DNA of 64,000 bases from Flavobacterium sp. 102 (GCF_003634615.1 NZ_RBKX01000001.1:3410001-3474000); one strand, 5' to 3'. Shown: positions 1 to 8,858, counted from the stretch's first letter. Notes: generated by a model from the letters alone, not told the origin. Program-made: numbers and translations.

Positions 1-357
1 TCCATAACGCATGAAGAAGTCTTAAAAGCCATTTTATTAAAAAAAGCAAGATGGTTCCTAGTAGATTCTAAAGTTATCTTCGCAAGGCAATTATTAAACA
101 AATCGGAATTTGTTGACAGGCACTCGTTAAAACCCATTAAAACAGACAATATAATTGTAAGGCCCAATTCACTTATTGATGTGAGGTGCATTGACATTTA
201 CAATCAGGTAACTAAAGATAAAGTGCCTCCTAAAGAACGTATCGGCCATTGGGCACAGGAATATTATGATTTACCCGGGATGCAGCGTTATATCGAGGGT
301 CAATTTAAAGATGCAGATAAAGTACAAAGGACAATTACATATATGAAAAGCTTGTAA
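1..357 (+). CDS. C-terminal part of an unrecognised protein (5' truncated by the window)
   Basis: An open frame enters from the left edge and ends at TAA 355-357, giving 118 residues that finish with ITYMKSL. The sequence is mixed charged and hydrophobic with no signal peptide, membrane segment or motif I recognise. The stop lies only two bases before the ATG of the next gene, so the two are probably co-transcribed and perhaps translationally coupled. The true start and total length lie outside the window, so function cannot be judged. The frame stays open for its whole length and has ordinary codon use, which supports a real coding end. Confidence 0.6.
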   Translation, partial: SITHEEVLKAILLKKARWFLVDSKVIFARQLLNKSEFVDRHSLKPIKTDNIIVRPNSLIDVRCIDIYNQVTKDKVPPKERIGHWAQEYYDLPGMQRYIEGQFKDADKVQRTITYMKSL

Positions 358-359
358 TT

Positions 360-1748
360 ATGAATGAGAACGATTTTATAGAAAGTATACTTCAGGAAAA
401 AGAAGGCGTTCAGCTGTCCTTATTTTCGCATGCTGATATTGAAATAGTCGGACAATCAGTTTGTGCTTTTTTAAATACCAATGGAGGTCGTATAATTGTT
501 GGTGTAGATCATGACAAACAAGTAAGTCCATTAAATAATCTTGAAGAAGCCTACAACGCGCTCAGATATTTTATCTACAATGAAATAACCCCGCAAAGCT
601 TGATAGGGATTAGGAAAGAACAGTATCAGAACGGTACAGTCATCTTAATTGAAGTGATTGAAGGAAACAAGAAACCTTATTCAATCAAGGGCAGGAGTTA
701 TGTTCGGATTGGCAATGAAACGGTAACAGCGTCAGACAATGACATGAGTGTTCTAATCAGGACGAATAAAATTGATGATTACACTTGGGAAAAAACACCC
801 GATTTAGAGGCAACGATAGAAGACCTTAATAAAGAGCAAATTTATAATGCAATTGATTTGGCAAATAAAATGGGTCGCGTTGCTAAATTTAGCTCTAACG
901 ATCCGGTAGAATTCTTAACACGCTATCAATTATTCAGAAACAGCAAATTAACCAATGCTGCCATTGTTCTTTTTGCCAAGGACCCCACCTATTTTCTGCC
1001 ACAATGCAGGGTTCGTATAATTGATTTTGGTCTGGGAAAAACAGGTAATCGTTATGAGAATATTGTTCTGATAGAAGAAAATCTATTTAAAACCTACACT
1101 GAAATTCAAAATTACTTTAGAAAAAACCTTCCAATCATTAGCGACTTCAGTGAAAAGGATTGGAAAAGAAATGACGATTATAAATATCCACTGGAGGCAT
1201 TAGATGAAGCGGTCATAAATGCATTAATGCATAGGGATTATTCAGATAGTACAGGAGAAGTGCTTATCGGGATCTATCCCGATAAAATCGAAATAATTAA
1301 TAGTGGCAAGTTGTTGCTGTCCGACAAGGATTTGAAGAAAACGCATAGCTCCAATCCTCCTAATCCTGTTTTGACGCATATTGTTTTTCTTTGCGGAATA
1401 ATCGAAAAAGTGGGCAGGGGAACTATTTTGATTAATGAGTCTTTTGATAAACGAAATTTAGAATCTCCTACTTGGGTCAATAAAAATGGTGCGGTAATTT
1501 TAACGCTCCATAGTACGCCCAAGAAAATAGAACTGAACAATCGAATGGAAATGTATTTGGACCAAGTGGGTGACGAATTATTCACTAGGGAAGATTACAT
1601 GAATTACTTTGAAAATCCTTTAAGTGAAAGAACTGCCCGTTTGGATATTCAAAAACTTCAGGAAATTGGATTATTGCAAAAAATCGGGGATGGATCGGTT
1701 ACACGATACAAAAGAACCTCCAAAGAGTTGCCGGATAATGCCGGATAA
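360..1748 (+). CDS. AlbA_2 / HATPase_c_4-type putative transcriptional regulator (COG2865-like)
   Basis: 462 residues. Residues about 25-60 (DIEIVGQSVCAFLNTNGGR then IIVGV) match the AlbA_2 nucleic-acid-binding fold of Schlafen-like bacterial regulators, although the usual E-[FW]-K motif is degenerate. Residues about 280-365 (EAVINALMHRDYS, IEIINSGKL, EKVGRGTILI) match the HATPase_c_4 module found in the same proteins. The last 70 residues look like a winged helix. Such proteins are annotated as ATP-binding regulators and are common beside defence genes and in mobile elements; the target is unknown. The start at 360 is two bases after the previous stop. Its last codons are made of the first copy of a 10-bp repeat (TTGCCGGATA) that recurs downstream, which may be its own operator. 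Confidence 0.75.
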   Translation: MNENDFIESILQEKEGVQLSLFSHADIEIVGQSVCAFLNTNGGRIIVGVDHDKQVSPLNNLEEAYNALRYFIYNEITPQSLIGIRKEQYQNGTVILIEVIEGNKKPYSIKGRSYVRIGNETVTASDNDMSVLIRTNKIDDYTWEKTPDLEATIEDLNKEQIYNAIDLANKMGRVAKFSSNDPVEFLTRYQLFRNSKLTNAAIVLFAKDPTYFLPQCRVRIIDFGLGKTGNRYENIVLIEENLFKTYTEIQNYFRKNLPIISDFSEKDWKRNDDYKYPLEALDEAVINALMHRDYSDSTGEVLIGIYPDKIEIINSGKLLLSDKDLKKTHSSNPPNPVLTHIVFLCGIIEKVGRGTILINESFDKRNLESPTWVNKNGAVILTLHSTPKKIELNNRMEMYLDQVGDELFTREDYMNYFENPLSERTARLDIQKLQEIGLLQKIGDGSVTRYKRTSKELPDNAG

Positions 1749-1975
1749 GCCATAGCAATCTTCATAAACCTAGTAAAATGTGGCCTTCGTTGTAATTCAT
1801 CCTTCCTATTCTATTGCCGGATTTTGCCGGATAGTACCGAAGTCAAAAAAAGCAATTTATGGTATTGTATTGCCGGAACTTGCCGGACAAAAACAAACCG
1901 ATGCCATAAACCTAACATTGTCAATACCTTAACAAAAAAGCAGTACAGCAAGATGTTGCCGGATATTGCCGGATA
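1728..1975 (+). repeat. Four tandem pairs of a 10-bp repeat, TTGCCGGATA
   Basis: Pairs of head-to-tail decamers lie at 1728-1747, 1814-1833, 1870-1889 and 1956-1975. Every pair has the form TTGCCGGAnn followed by TTGCCGGAnn with an exact 10-bp period (the second unit of the first pair begins ATG). Pair starts are 86, 56 and 86 bp apart. The first pair forms the 3' end of the upstream gene; the last ends 42 bp before the next start. The 10-bp period places both units on one face of the helix, as expected for a dimeric protein site. They could be operators or iteron-like initiator sites; the sequence alone does not decide. Confidence 0.8.
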
Positions 1976-2017
1976 AGCTCCATTTAATTCAACAATCATA
2001 TACTAACGACTATCAAA

Positions 2018-2437
2018 ATGGACAATAACGAATTTAATTTATCAAATTTTACCGTAAAAGTATATTTAAAAAAGAATAATCGAATAGCATTCCATTTAGC
2101 TACCTACCTAATTTTTAAGTCAGAAATAAATTTTGTCTCAACTGATCTGAAAAAATATGATTGTCATATTATTTTAAAAAATGGGATGAAAATTGAATTC
2201 GATAGGAAGTACTATGTGGCAAGCCCGACAAACTATGATAATAGCTTTGACGGAAGAGCAAAAGTGATTGAACTGCACTATACCAAAATAATGGACTACA
2301 TGCTATTAGAAGATAGCGTTATTGATTTTGAAATGAGTTTTAAATTTAAAGAATACAATTACATCCCCGAAAAAACACATTCAATAAAAAGTTTTGGGAT
2401 TCTAAAAAAAATGTATGATGAAAGATATTTCGAATAA
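2018..2437 (+). CDS. Hypothetical protein, 139 aa
   Basis: 139 residues, soluble and rich in Tyr, Lys and Asn, with no signal peptide or membrane segment. It starts 43 bp after the last TTGCCGGATA pair, so the repeat array lies in its promoter region. I recognise no family. The alternation of short hydrophobic stretches (HIILKNGMKIEF, VIELHYTKIMDY) suggests a small beta-rich domain. It opens a run of accessory genes that leads into nuclease-type proteins, so a role in a defence or conflict module is possible but is inference from position only. Confidence 0.6.
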   Translation: MDNNEFNLSNFTVKVYLKKNNRIAFHLATYLIFKSEINFVSTDLKKYDCHIILKNGMKIEFDRKYYVASPTNYDNSFDGRAKVIELHYTKIMDYMLLEDSVIDFEMSFKFKEYNYIPEKTHSIKSFGILKKMYDERYFE

Positions 2438-2460
2438 TAGAATTATCAATTATTACACAG

Positions 2461-2468
2461 TAACTTTG
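2461..2468 (+). promoter_or_regulatory. Candidate -7 box TAACTTTG
   Basis: TAACTTTG matches the Bacteroidota -7 consensus TAnnTTTG and lies 32 bp before the ATG at 2501. No convincing TTTG element is seen at the -33 position, so this is a partial match. Confidence 0.4.
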
Positions 2469-2500
2469 TTTATACACATAATAAAATAAAAAATAGGCTC

Positions 2501-2968
2501 ATGAACACCAATACGATAACGCTAAATAAATCTCTGGAATTTTTTAAAGCATGTAAAGAAGATGAAATAACATTTGAGAATTCACACTGTGGCACTTACA
2601 CAGATCTTTATTCTAAAATAATAGATGTAGAAATGACATCGCTGCGGGTAAAAGTTAATTCGGCTTATCCAAAACCCGATTGTGTAGATGACAACAATTG
2701 CACACATGTATTCATCGAATCAATTCGCAGCATAGTAAGTAAAAACTTGGTCATAGAGGAGCATGAAATAGATGGTAAAATAATTGCATTGGAAGCCTTC
2801 ATAGATAGAAACCGAACCATATTCACTCCAACAGAACAAAAAAAGCTGGAAGATTTACTGGAGCGCTTCAGAACATTCTACAGTAAAATTTTGCTCGAAA
2901 ATACCTTGAATGATAAAGACACAAAGATCGATAGAGCAAGGTTTAGTCAGTTATTCCATAACTTGTAA
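2501..2968 (+). CDS. Hypothetical protein, 155 aa
   Basis: 155 residues, probably cytoplasmic and mostly helical after residue 60, with charged stretches such as EQKKLEDLLERFRTFYSKIL. Two cysteines occur close together (CVDDNNC, about residues 61-67), but there is no other recognisable metal motif. No family is recognised. A -7 box lies upstream and the next gene begins 36 bp downstream, so it may head a small transcription unit with the DUF6602-like nuclease that follows. That pairing would fit a nuclease-plus-partner module, but nothing in the sequence proves it. Confidence 0.6.
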   Translation: MNTNTITLNKSLEFFKACKEDEITFENSHCGTYTDLYSKIIDVEMTSLRVKVNSAYPKPDCVDDNNCTHVFIESIRSIVSKNLVIEEHEIDGKIIALEAFIDRNRTIFTPTEQKKLEDLLERFRTFYSKILLENTLNDKDTKIDRARFSQLFHNL

Positions 2969-3004
2969 AGAATTGATTTAGTAATTTTTAAACTTCTTTA
3001 GAAA

Positions 3005-3787
3005 ATGAACAACGAATTTTACAGGCTAAAAACCGCTGAATTACTAAACGAGATTCTGCAAATAAAAACCTTTATAAAAAACCACAATCCCACAATCGGA
3101 GTATTGACAGAAGAAATTTTGAGAAAATTTCTATCAACATACCTTCCAAAAGGCGTGGCAATTGAACAGGGTTTTATTATAGACGAAGAAGGAAACCTAT
3201 CAAAGCAAATCGATATAATAATCTATGACAACCAGCTGTATTCACCATTATACAGGGTAAATGATATAGTGGTTGTTCCTAATAAATCTGTTATAGCAAT
3301 TATTGAAGTAAAGACCACGGTTAAGGGCAAGAAAGCTTTTCATGACATAATAAATTACTTCAAATCGGTTTCTAAAATCCTTGATAACAGAACGAAAACC
3401 CATCTCTTTATCTACAACGCTGCAACAACTTTCAAACTCAATGAGTATTTCCAAAACTATAAGCACCCGGGTGATTACCAAAAGTTTGATCACGACACTT
3501 TTCACTATTTGCCGGATGTAATTACTGGCATACAGGCATCATATCATCTAAGGAAAGATCATGTTGTTTTTGAAAGGGACATGATGGGTTATACTGCTTA
3601 CAATTATGTAGATAGTACTGATAAGGATATTAGTTCTTTAGAATTGTTTTTCAAAAATATTTATAGCAGTATTTTTAATTATAATATGGAAAAAATTGAT
3701 AGCAACTTCAAGGTTAGCAGAGATTTTAATATAGTAAATGATTCCAATCTTAAAAGTATATTTGCTATCGAACTTTTTGATATGTAA
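3005..3787 (+). CDS. DUF6602-like putative PD-(D/E)XK nuclease
   Basis: 260 residues. The N-terminal half resembles the DUF6602 family: an opening helix (LTEEILRKFLSTYLP), then QIDIIIYD at about residues 66-73 and AIIEVKTTV at about 98-106. The Asp followed some 30 residues later by E-x-K is the catalytic pattern of PD-(D/E)XK nucleases. Members of this family often sit in defence islands and phage-related loci, with substrate not established. There is no signal peptide, so it should act in the cytoplasm. Neighbours are an unknown helical protein upstream and a ParB-like protein downstream. The final third looks like a separate regulatory or binding domain that I cannot name. Confidence 0.65.
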   Translation: MNNEFYRLKTAELLNEILQIKTFIKNHNPTIGVLTEEILRKFLSTYLPKGVAIEQGFIIDEEGNLSKQIDIIIYDNQLYSPLYRVNDIVVVPNKSVIAIIEVKTTVKGKKAFHDIINYFKSVSKILDNRTKTHLFIYNAATTFKLNEYFQNYKHPGDYQKFDHDTFHYLPDVITGIQASYHLRKDHVVFERDMMGYTAYNYVDSTDKDISSLELFFKNIYSSIFNYNMEKIDSNFKVSRDFNIVNDSNLKSIFAIELFDM

Positions 3788-3845
3788 AATTATATAGGCT
3801 CCAAACAGCATAAATAAGAAGCTATTAATCTAATAAATTAAAAAT

Positions 3846-4259
3846 ATGTCTGTAACCCCAATTTGGCATCAACGTACTGCTGATATAAATCTCGAAATGC
3901 AACCAGATCAATTGATCGATAAATACAGTAAAGGTGGTTTTCATATTTATAAATCATCTTGGGACGACCTCAAGAAAGCAATGGATCCAAACTATGCAAA
4001 GCTCTACTCCTCTCCAAAATTATATACAAGGAATCAGGAAAAAGAAAAACTTGACAGGGTTATTGACAACTGGAATTCAGGAGTGCCTTTAATTCCTCCT
4101 ATGTTGATAGATATCGGTAATAATACGCTGGTTCCGGCAGATGGCAAGCACCGTCTAAAAGTGGCATCACTAGCAGAATCTGACGATATATATTTTATTC
4201 TTTTTGATGTTGATTTAGAAAACGTAAATCAATATTTCTGCCCCGAATTGGTTGATTAA
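3846..4259 (+). CDS. ParB/sulfiredoxin-fold-like protein
   Basis: 137 residues. The segment around residues 83-106 (LIPPMLIDIG then LVPADGKHRLKVA) resembles the ParB/Srx core, in which a D-G-x-H-R box binds nucleotide. Here the box reads DGKHRLKVA. The protein is shorter than chromosomal ParB and has no obvious HTH, so a partition role is unlikely. ParB-like nuclease or CTP-binding domains are frequent in mobile elements and defence modules. It lies between a DUF6602-like nuclease and an Mrr-like nuclease on the same strand. The assignment rests on this one motif. Confidence 0.5.
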   Translation: MSVTPIWHQRTADINLEMQPDQLIDKYSKGGFHIYKSSWDDLKKAMDPNYAKLYSSPKLYTRNQEKEKLDRVIDNWNSGVPLIPPMLIDIGNNTLVPADGKHRLKVASLAESDDIYFILFDVDLENVNQYFCPELVD

Positions 4260-4420
4260 AAATCGCTGCTTACATCAGCTTAACTTATTATGATTGTCAA
4301 TTAATAATTTTTCTTAAAAAATCCATATCTTCATCAATTACAAATATTGACGTTTCATCAAATCAACTTTGCGAAACGTTTAGACAATACTTTTTTTGAT
4401 AATTACTTGAAAAGCAGGAT

Positions 4421-5281
4421 ATGTCTAATGCAAAAAACCTGGATTGGCAAACCTATGAGTCAATCACAAAATACATTTATGAATCTTTAGGACAGCGGTC
4501 GGGAGTCAAGATAGTCGGCTACGGTAGTACCTGCAAGAAAAAGGGTAAATCAGGTGTGAGCCATCAAATAGATGTTATAACATCACATACAGACGGTATT
4601 CATTCCTATGAAACAGCTATTGAATGCAAGTACTGGAAAGACAAGGTAAATAAAGAGACTGTGATGAAACTTTCAGAGACAATTGAAGATACAGGTATGA
4701 GTAAAGGGATCATTGTTTCCAAAAATGGTTTTACACAAGATGGTATTGAGTATGCAAAGTATAGGAACATCGGACTTGTTGAACTTCGCGAATTTGAGAA
4801 AAAGGACCTACAGCATAGTGCTCCTGAAATGGAAATTGGGACTATTGACTTGAACTTTAGCATAATTAGAAAGCGTCCAGAAATTTTGAGCATTAATATT
4901 GGTGATAACAGGAAAATGGATATCAAACATGAATTCGACTATTTAGACTATACAGTTATACTTCAGAACGAAACACAGCGTCCATTTTATGACTACGTCA
5001 ATGATTTTCGAAATGAGATAAATAGTCAAAATAAAAAATCGGAGATAATTACAAAAAGTTATAAAATCCCTGGGAGCAAATTAAATAACAGAAGAACAGA
5101 CGAAACACTACATTTAAATGAAATTATTTTTTCTGGGAACATATCCGAAACTGATCTAAGTCGTAAAGTACAAATTAATCTAGTCGATAAAGTGTGGCTA
5201 ATTATGAAATCCATTTTTGACGAACGTACATTTACTTTTTCGGAAAACGGTTTAATTATAGAACATAAAAAGCGAGAGTAA
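4421..5281 (+). CDS. Mrr-like restriction endonuclease
   Basis: 286 residues. The N-terminal 130 residues fit an Mrr_cat-type restriction endonuclease: DWQTYESITKYIYE is the usual first helix, followed by GVSHQIDVI (Asp about 50) and AIECKYWKDKV (Glu 68, Lys 70), then the helix and GIIVSKNGFTQDGIEYAK. Asp plus E-x-K gives a complete PD-(D/E)XK site. Mrr-type enzymes cut modified or foreign DNA. The C-terminal half is unlike an Mrr N-terminal winged helix and may recognise a ligand or DNA. A 161-bp gap upstream suggests its own promoter. No methyltransferase lies nearby, consistent with a type IV-like enzyme rather than a restriction-modification pair. Confidence 0.75.
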   Translation: MSNAKNLDWQTYESITKYIYESLGQRSGVKIVGYGSTCKKKGKSGVSHQIDVITSHTDGIHSYETAIECKYWKDKVNKETVMKLSETIEDTGMSKGIIVSKNGFTQDGIEYAKYRNIGLVELREFEKKDLQHSAPEMEIGTIDLNFSIIRKRPEILSINIGDNRKMDIKHEFDYLDYTVILQNETQRPFYDYVNDFRNEINSQNKKSEIITKSYKIPGSKLNNRRTDETLHLNEIIFSGNISETDLSRKVQINLVDKVWLIMKSIFDERTFTFSENGLIIEHKKRE

Positions 5282-5407
5282 CTACCATCCAAAGGTGCAA
5301 AACGTTATATAAAAAATACTTCTGTAATTAGAAAATGGCAAGTACTGGAAAAAGCTTAAATATCTTTTTCGTATTAGATATAATATAAATTTAAAACCAT
5401 TTTTAAC

Positions 5408-5704
5408 ATGAGCATTAAAGCCTTTATGAATGCCAATTCACCAGCTATAAAAGAGTTGGTAGTCAAAATATCTAAAGATAAATTTGATTCACATGAGTTT
5501 ATTAAGCTTTTTATGAAAAGATTCGAACCAGAATACATCGGGTTTTTGGCAAAGTATCCAAAGCATTCGCATAGGATTGTAAATTCACAAATAGCGCGAA
5601 ATCTCTATAGCATGAAAGACCTGAATATTCAAAAAATTGCTAAGGTTAAGAGCGAAAGTGTTTTTGGCAATGAAGTTAAAAATCAGGAATGGCAAGTGGG
5701 CTAG
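5408..5704 (+). CDS. Hypothetical protein, 98 aa
   Basis: 98 residues, basic (many Lys and His), helical, with no signal peptide and no motif that I recognise. It lies 126 bp after the Mrr-like gene and just before a secreted MACPF-like gene that appears to have its own promoter. The KHSHRIVNSQIARNLYSMK stretch could be a small DNA- or protein-binding helix pair. It may be an accessory or inhibitor protein, but this is only positional inference. Confidence 0.5.
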   Translation: MSIKAFMNANSPAIKELVVKISKDKFDSHEFIKLFMKRFEPEYIGFLAKYPKHSHRIVNSQIARNLYSMKDLNIQKIAKVKSESVFGNEVKNQEWQVG

Positions 5705-5791
5705 TTGACCTCACTCGCAAGTAAAATCAAGAGCTCTTGTTTCATATATGGGGAATCACTAATTTATTTACTATTTATCTTATTAAATTCT

Positions 5792-5799
5792 TACTTTTG
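5792..5799 (+). promoter_or_regulatory. Candidate -7 box TACTTTTG
   Basis: TACTTTTG is a full TAnnTTTG match 30 bp before the ATG at 5830. It would place transcription start near 5805, downstream of the in-frame codon at 5737, and so supports the shorter MACPF protein. No clear -33 TTTG element is visible. Confidence 0.5.
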
Positions 5800-5829
5800 A
5801 ACTTTACTTTCAAAATTTATATTATAATA

Positions 5830-7419
5830 ATGAGACAATTTAGACTAACAATCTTGGCTGCCTTTATAATGGTTTGTTCCAATGTTTTTTCGCAATCAAC
5901 CTGTGTGTTTGATGCAACATATTTCAATAATGACAATGCTGCGCCTTCTTTAAGAATTGGAAAAGGATTTCATATAAATGATATTTATAAGCAGACAAAA
6001 AACTGTTTCAAAACAGAAACTATCGCTCTTAATAAATTGACATCGCAACAAGTCGGGGGAAAGAAAACAAGTATTAGGCTTTTTTACACCAAAAACAATA
6101 AGGATTTCAATGATTATAAAAGCAGGGGAACCAGCGGTAGTATCAGTTTTCTGAATCTGTTTGTAATGAATGGCAAGAAATTAGATGAATATGCTACTGC
6201 AACTATTGAAGAAGAAGAAAGATTGATTTTTACGGCTAATGTCGATTTTGGAATATATTCATTTAACAAGGAACCATTGCTGACTGATGAAGCCAACAAT
6301 TTAGTAAAGCAAAAGAAAGTAAAAGAATTTGTCAATTTATTTGGCTCACACTACATCAGCGGAATAAGGAAGGAAAGCAGCATAGTGGTCATCTTGACAA
6401 AAAACGACATTGAAAAAAATTACGCTTACAACAGTAAAAATAATTTAGGAGTAAAAGGCACAGTTCCCTTTAAGGCCAAAGGGTCATTGGAAATTGAGAA
6501 TGGTGATTGGGTCAATAACCAATTAAAAAACAGTAGTTACTCTGTATCTGTAGAAATAAATGGACCGGCAATCGAACAGTCAGTTATTCAAAATAAGATC
6601 AATGCAATTTTAAATGGCAATACAAATAATAAAGCGGATGCTATCGCTGAAATTATCGGAAGTGCCGTTAAGAATATTGCTGATCCAAACCAAAGCAGCA
6701 TTACACAATATTATTATGCTCCTTTTTCTTTGTATGGTCTCGAAGGTATAAATTGGGATGCTAAAAAGCAGGGAGAACTCACTAAGTTGAATGAGACATT
6801 GGTTAACCTGTATAGAAATAAATCCTTTATAAATAATCTGGTTGACAACTCATCAATCGATGAAATCATTAATGAATACAGGCAGAAGCAAGCTTCTGTT
6901 GAAGTGCTGAATTCAGTTCAAAGAAAAAGCCAGGAAACAATTGAAAATTTAAGGGGTTATGGGTCTGAATTGGATGGATTAATGGCTAAGATAGAAGAAA
7001 AATATACGGCCTGTTCAGACATCTTTTGTACTGTGAATTCGGATTGTTGCAGTAACAACGAGTTCATTTCAAATATTAATAAACTTAATTTCGACAACAA
7101 AATCAAGGAAGAATTGGTGGCTTTTTGGAACGTACTTAATAATGCGAAAAATGAAGTAAATAAACCGGAATGCGAAAAGCGGCAACAAGGAAAGATAGTG
7201 ATTCAAAATTTATCTTCTAATCCATATGACTTATTTCAAGGAACTAAATTTATTCAGAGCATGCCCGGGAAATCGACTGCAACTTTTTATGTAAATAATG
7301 GCAATTATCAATTTAAGGCGGTTCAAAAATCGGGTTATGCCTTATATCCGACAGAAAATATAAGAAATGCTCAAATTTCTGGTGTTTGCCAGGAAGTAGT
7401 ATTAAAAGTCGGGTTTTAA
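5830..7419 (+). CDS. Secreted MACPF-domain-like protein
   Basis: 529 residues from ATG 5830. This start gives a clean signal peptide (MRQFRLTILAAFIMVCSNVF then SQ); the frame is open back to 5737 but that extension is a hydrophobic oddity upstream of the -7 box. LFGSHYISGI at about residues 170-179 resembles the MACPF/perforin signature [YW]-G-[TS]-H-[FY], preceded by a helix (VKEFVNLF) as in that family. The second Gly-Gly of the signature is not kept. A Cys-rich patch (CSDIFCTVNSDCC) and a C-terminal beta domain follow. MACPF proteins form membrane pores; in Bacteroidota they act in antagonism or host interaction. The HEPN-motif gene follows after 20 bp, suggesting co-expression. Confidence 0.6.
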   Translation: MRQFRLTILAAFIMVCSNVFSQSTCVFDATYFNNDNAAPSLRIGKGFHINDIYKQTKNCFKTETIALNKLTSQQVGGKKTSIRLFYTKNNKDFNDYKSRGTSGSISFLNLFVMNGKKLDEYATATIEEEERLIFTANVDFGIYSFNKEPLLTDEANNLVKQKKVKEFVNLFGSHYISGIRKESSIVVILTKNDIEKNYAYNSKNNLGVKGTVPFKAKGSLEIENGDWVNNQLKNSSYSVSVEINGPAIEQSVIQNKINAILNGNTNNKADAIAEIIGSAVKNIADPNQSSITQYYYAPFSLYGLEGINWDAKKQGELTKLNETLVNLYRNKSFINNLVDNSSIDEIINEYRQKQASVEVLNSVQRKSQETIENLRGYGSELDGLMAKIEEKYTACSDIFCTVNSDCCSNNEFISNINKLNFDNKIKEELVAFWNVLNNAKNEVNKPECEKRQQGKIVIQNLSSNPYDLFQGTKFIQSMPGKSTATFYVNNGNYQFKAVQKSGYALYPTENIRNAQISGVCQEVVLKVGF

Positions 7420-7439
7420 AATAAAATCAAGTCTACAGT

Positions 7440-8858
7440 ATGGGAACGGCGCAGGATCGAATAGCAAACTATAAGAATTTTGATTCTCAGTTACAAACTG
7501 TAGATCTAATCGAGTCCTTTGACCAAACTGAAATTACAATTCATGGGTTTGAAAATTGCAAATCAGAAATAACGAAATCCAATCGAAAGTTTGGGTTAAA
7601 AATTGAAGGTGTTTTCTCTACTGCAAAAGTTACTAATCGAATTTCTATTCGTTTAAATGAAAAAGATTATATTCTGAAATCCTCTGATTTTACATCCCAT
7701 GCTGTTCATGTTAGTATTTTTGAAGGCGTAAGTGCAACACATACTTTTGATGTACAGGGTTTACAAAGTGATGGGTGGAAAAATGAAACACGTTCTAAAT
7801 TTCGTTGCATTTTCCCAACCGATATTGATCTTTTAGGTTCATTCTGTTTTTTATTCAAAACAACTGTGTATGAAAATGGCACAACTGTATATGCATTCGA
7901 TTGTATAAGGTTAAAATTGGAAAATAAAACCTACGATGTAGTTCAGGTAAAAAAAAATGGAAAAGGCTATTATATTTTTGACAGTTTGGAAGAGCAATCT
8001 TTAGAAGAATTTCAGGAAGTCTGTTACGCCATTCAGCAATCTTTAGGCTTTTTTGTCGGGTATATGCCGGGTGGAGAGAAATACGTTTTCTCAGGTGACG
8101 ATTTTATATACTCAAATTACACAAGACCGGCATTAAAGTCAATTTTTAATCCTGTGAACAGTAATGCATACTCAAAGTTATATGATAACAAAGATGCTGC
8201 TGCCGAATTTCAAGGTAAACTCACTTTGATACCCATGGAAACAGTTGCTAATCTAACTTCACTTATTAAAAAAAATAAGAAGGTATCGGTGACAATCATT
8301 TTATTACTTGAAGCGGCAAATGCCCGGTCGTTGTTGATGATACCAAGTATGTTTTCGGTTATTATTGAATCGCTCGCAAAGATAATAGCGACAGAAGAGA
8401 CGGGCAAAGTGCTTCCCATAAGCAATAAAGAAGTTAGTAAGAGGATTATCAAGAAACTTACGGAAGTAATTGATAACAATAGTGCAGACCTGAGTGAAGA
8501 AGGAGCATTAAAAATTAAGAGACGGCTACTGGCAATTAATAATCCTATGGTCAACGAAAAGCTTACTAATAATGAAAGATTGACGCGGCCATTCGAACAG
8601 TTGGGAATTAAGCTAACTATAGAAGATATAATAGCTATTGAGCATAGAAATGATTTGTTGCACGGAAATATCCTTTTAGATACCGGTGAAGAATTAACTT
8701 CAGAAGAGGAAGATAATTATATGGCTTACATAAGCGGTAAACTTTTTACGCTGATCAGTAAGTTAATCTTAAAATATGCAGGATATGATGGATATGTAAT
8801 TAATTATGCAAAGCTCTACAATCCTGATTGCAATGAGGACTATTATGACAAGATATAA
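7440..8858 (+). CDS. Large HEPN-motif protein (ApeA-like)
   Basis: 472 residues without a signal peptide. The C-terminal domain contains RNDLLHG at about residues 403-409, the R-x4-H motif of HEPN ribonucleases, in the context IEHRNDLLHGNIL typical of ApeA-like HEPN proteins. The N-terminal half is beta-rich, as in ApeA-type proteins, and probably senses a ligand. ApeA itself is an abortive-infection protein in other bacteria; whether this homologue acts against phage is inference. The start at 7440 is 20 bp after the MACPF gene. Alternative: a HEPN-fold protein that has lost RNase activity, though the key Arg and His are both present. Confidence 0.6.
   Translation: MGTAQDRIANYKNFDSQLQTVDLIESFDQTEITIHGFENCKSEITKSNRKFGLKIEGVFSTAKVTNRISIRLNEKDYILKSSDFTSHAVHVSIFEGVSATHTFDVQGLQSDGWKNETRSKFRCIFPTDIDLLGSFCFLFKTTVYENGTTVYAFDCIRLKLENKTYDVVQVKKNGKGYYIFDSLEEQSLEEFQEVCYAIQQSLGFFVGYMPGGEKYVFSGDDFIYSNYTRPALKSIFNPVNSNAYSKLYDNKDAAAEFQGKLTLIPMETVANLTSLIKKNKKVSVTIILLLEAANARSLLMIPSMFSVIIESLAKIIATEETGKVLPISNKEVSKRIIKKLTEVIDNNSADLSEEGALKIKRRLLAINNPMVNEKLTNNERLTRPFEQLGIKLTIEDIIAIEHRNDLLHGNILLDTGEELTSEEEDNYMAYISGKLFTLISKLILKYAGYDGYVINYAKLYNPDCNEDYYDKI

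Noticed and set aside
1728..1975. Possible CRISPR array
   Set aside because: The repeat unit is only 10 bp, arranged as pairs with uneven gaps and no cas genes; it does not have the repeat-spacer form.
1811..1999. Minus-strand open frame through the TTGCCGGATA repeats
   Set aside because: It covers exactly the repeat array, has no good promoter or homologous feel, and its openness follows from the repeats.
5737..5829. N-terminal extension of the MACPF-like protein
   Set aside because: It lies upstream of the -7 box and would place a hydrophobic stretch before a good signal peptide; ATG 5830 is preferred.
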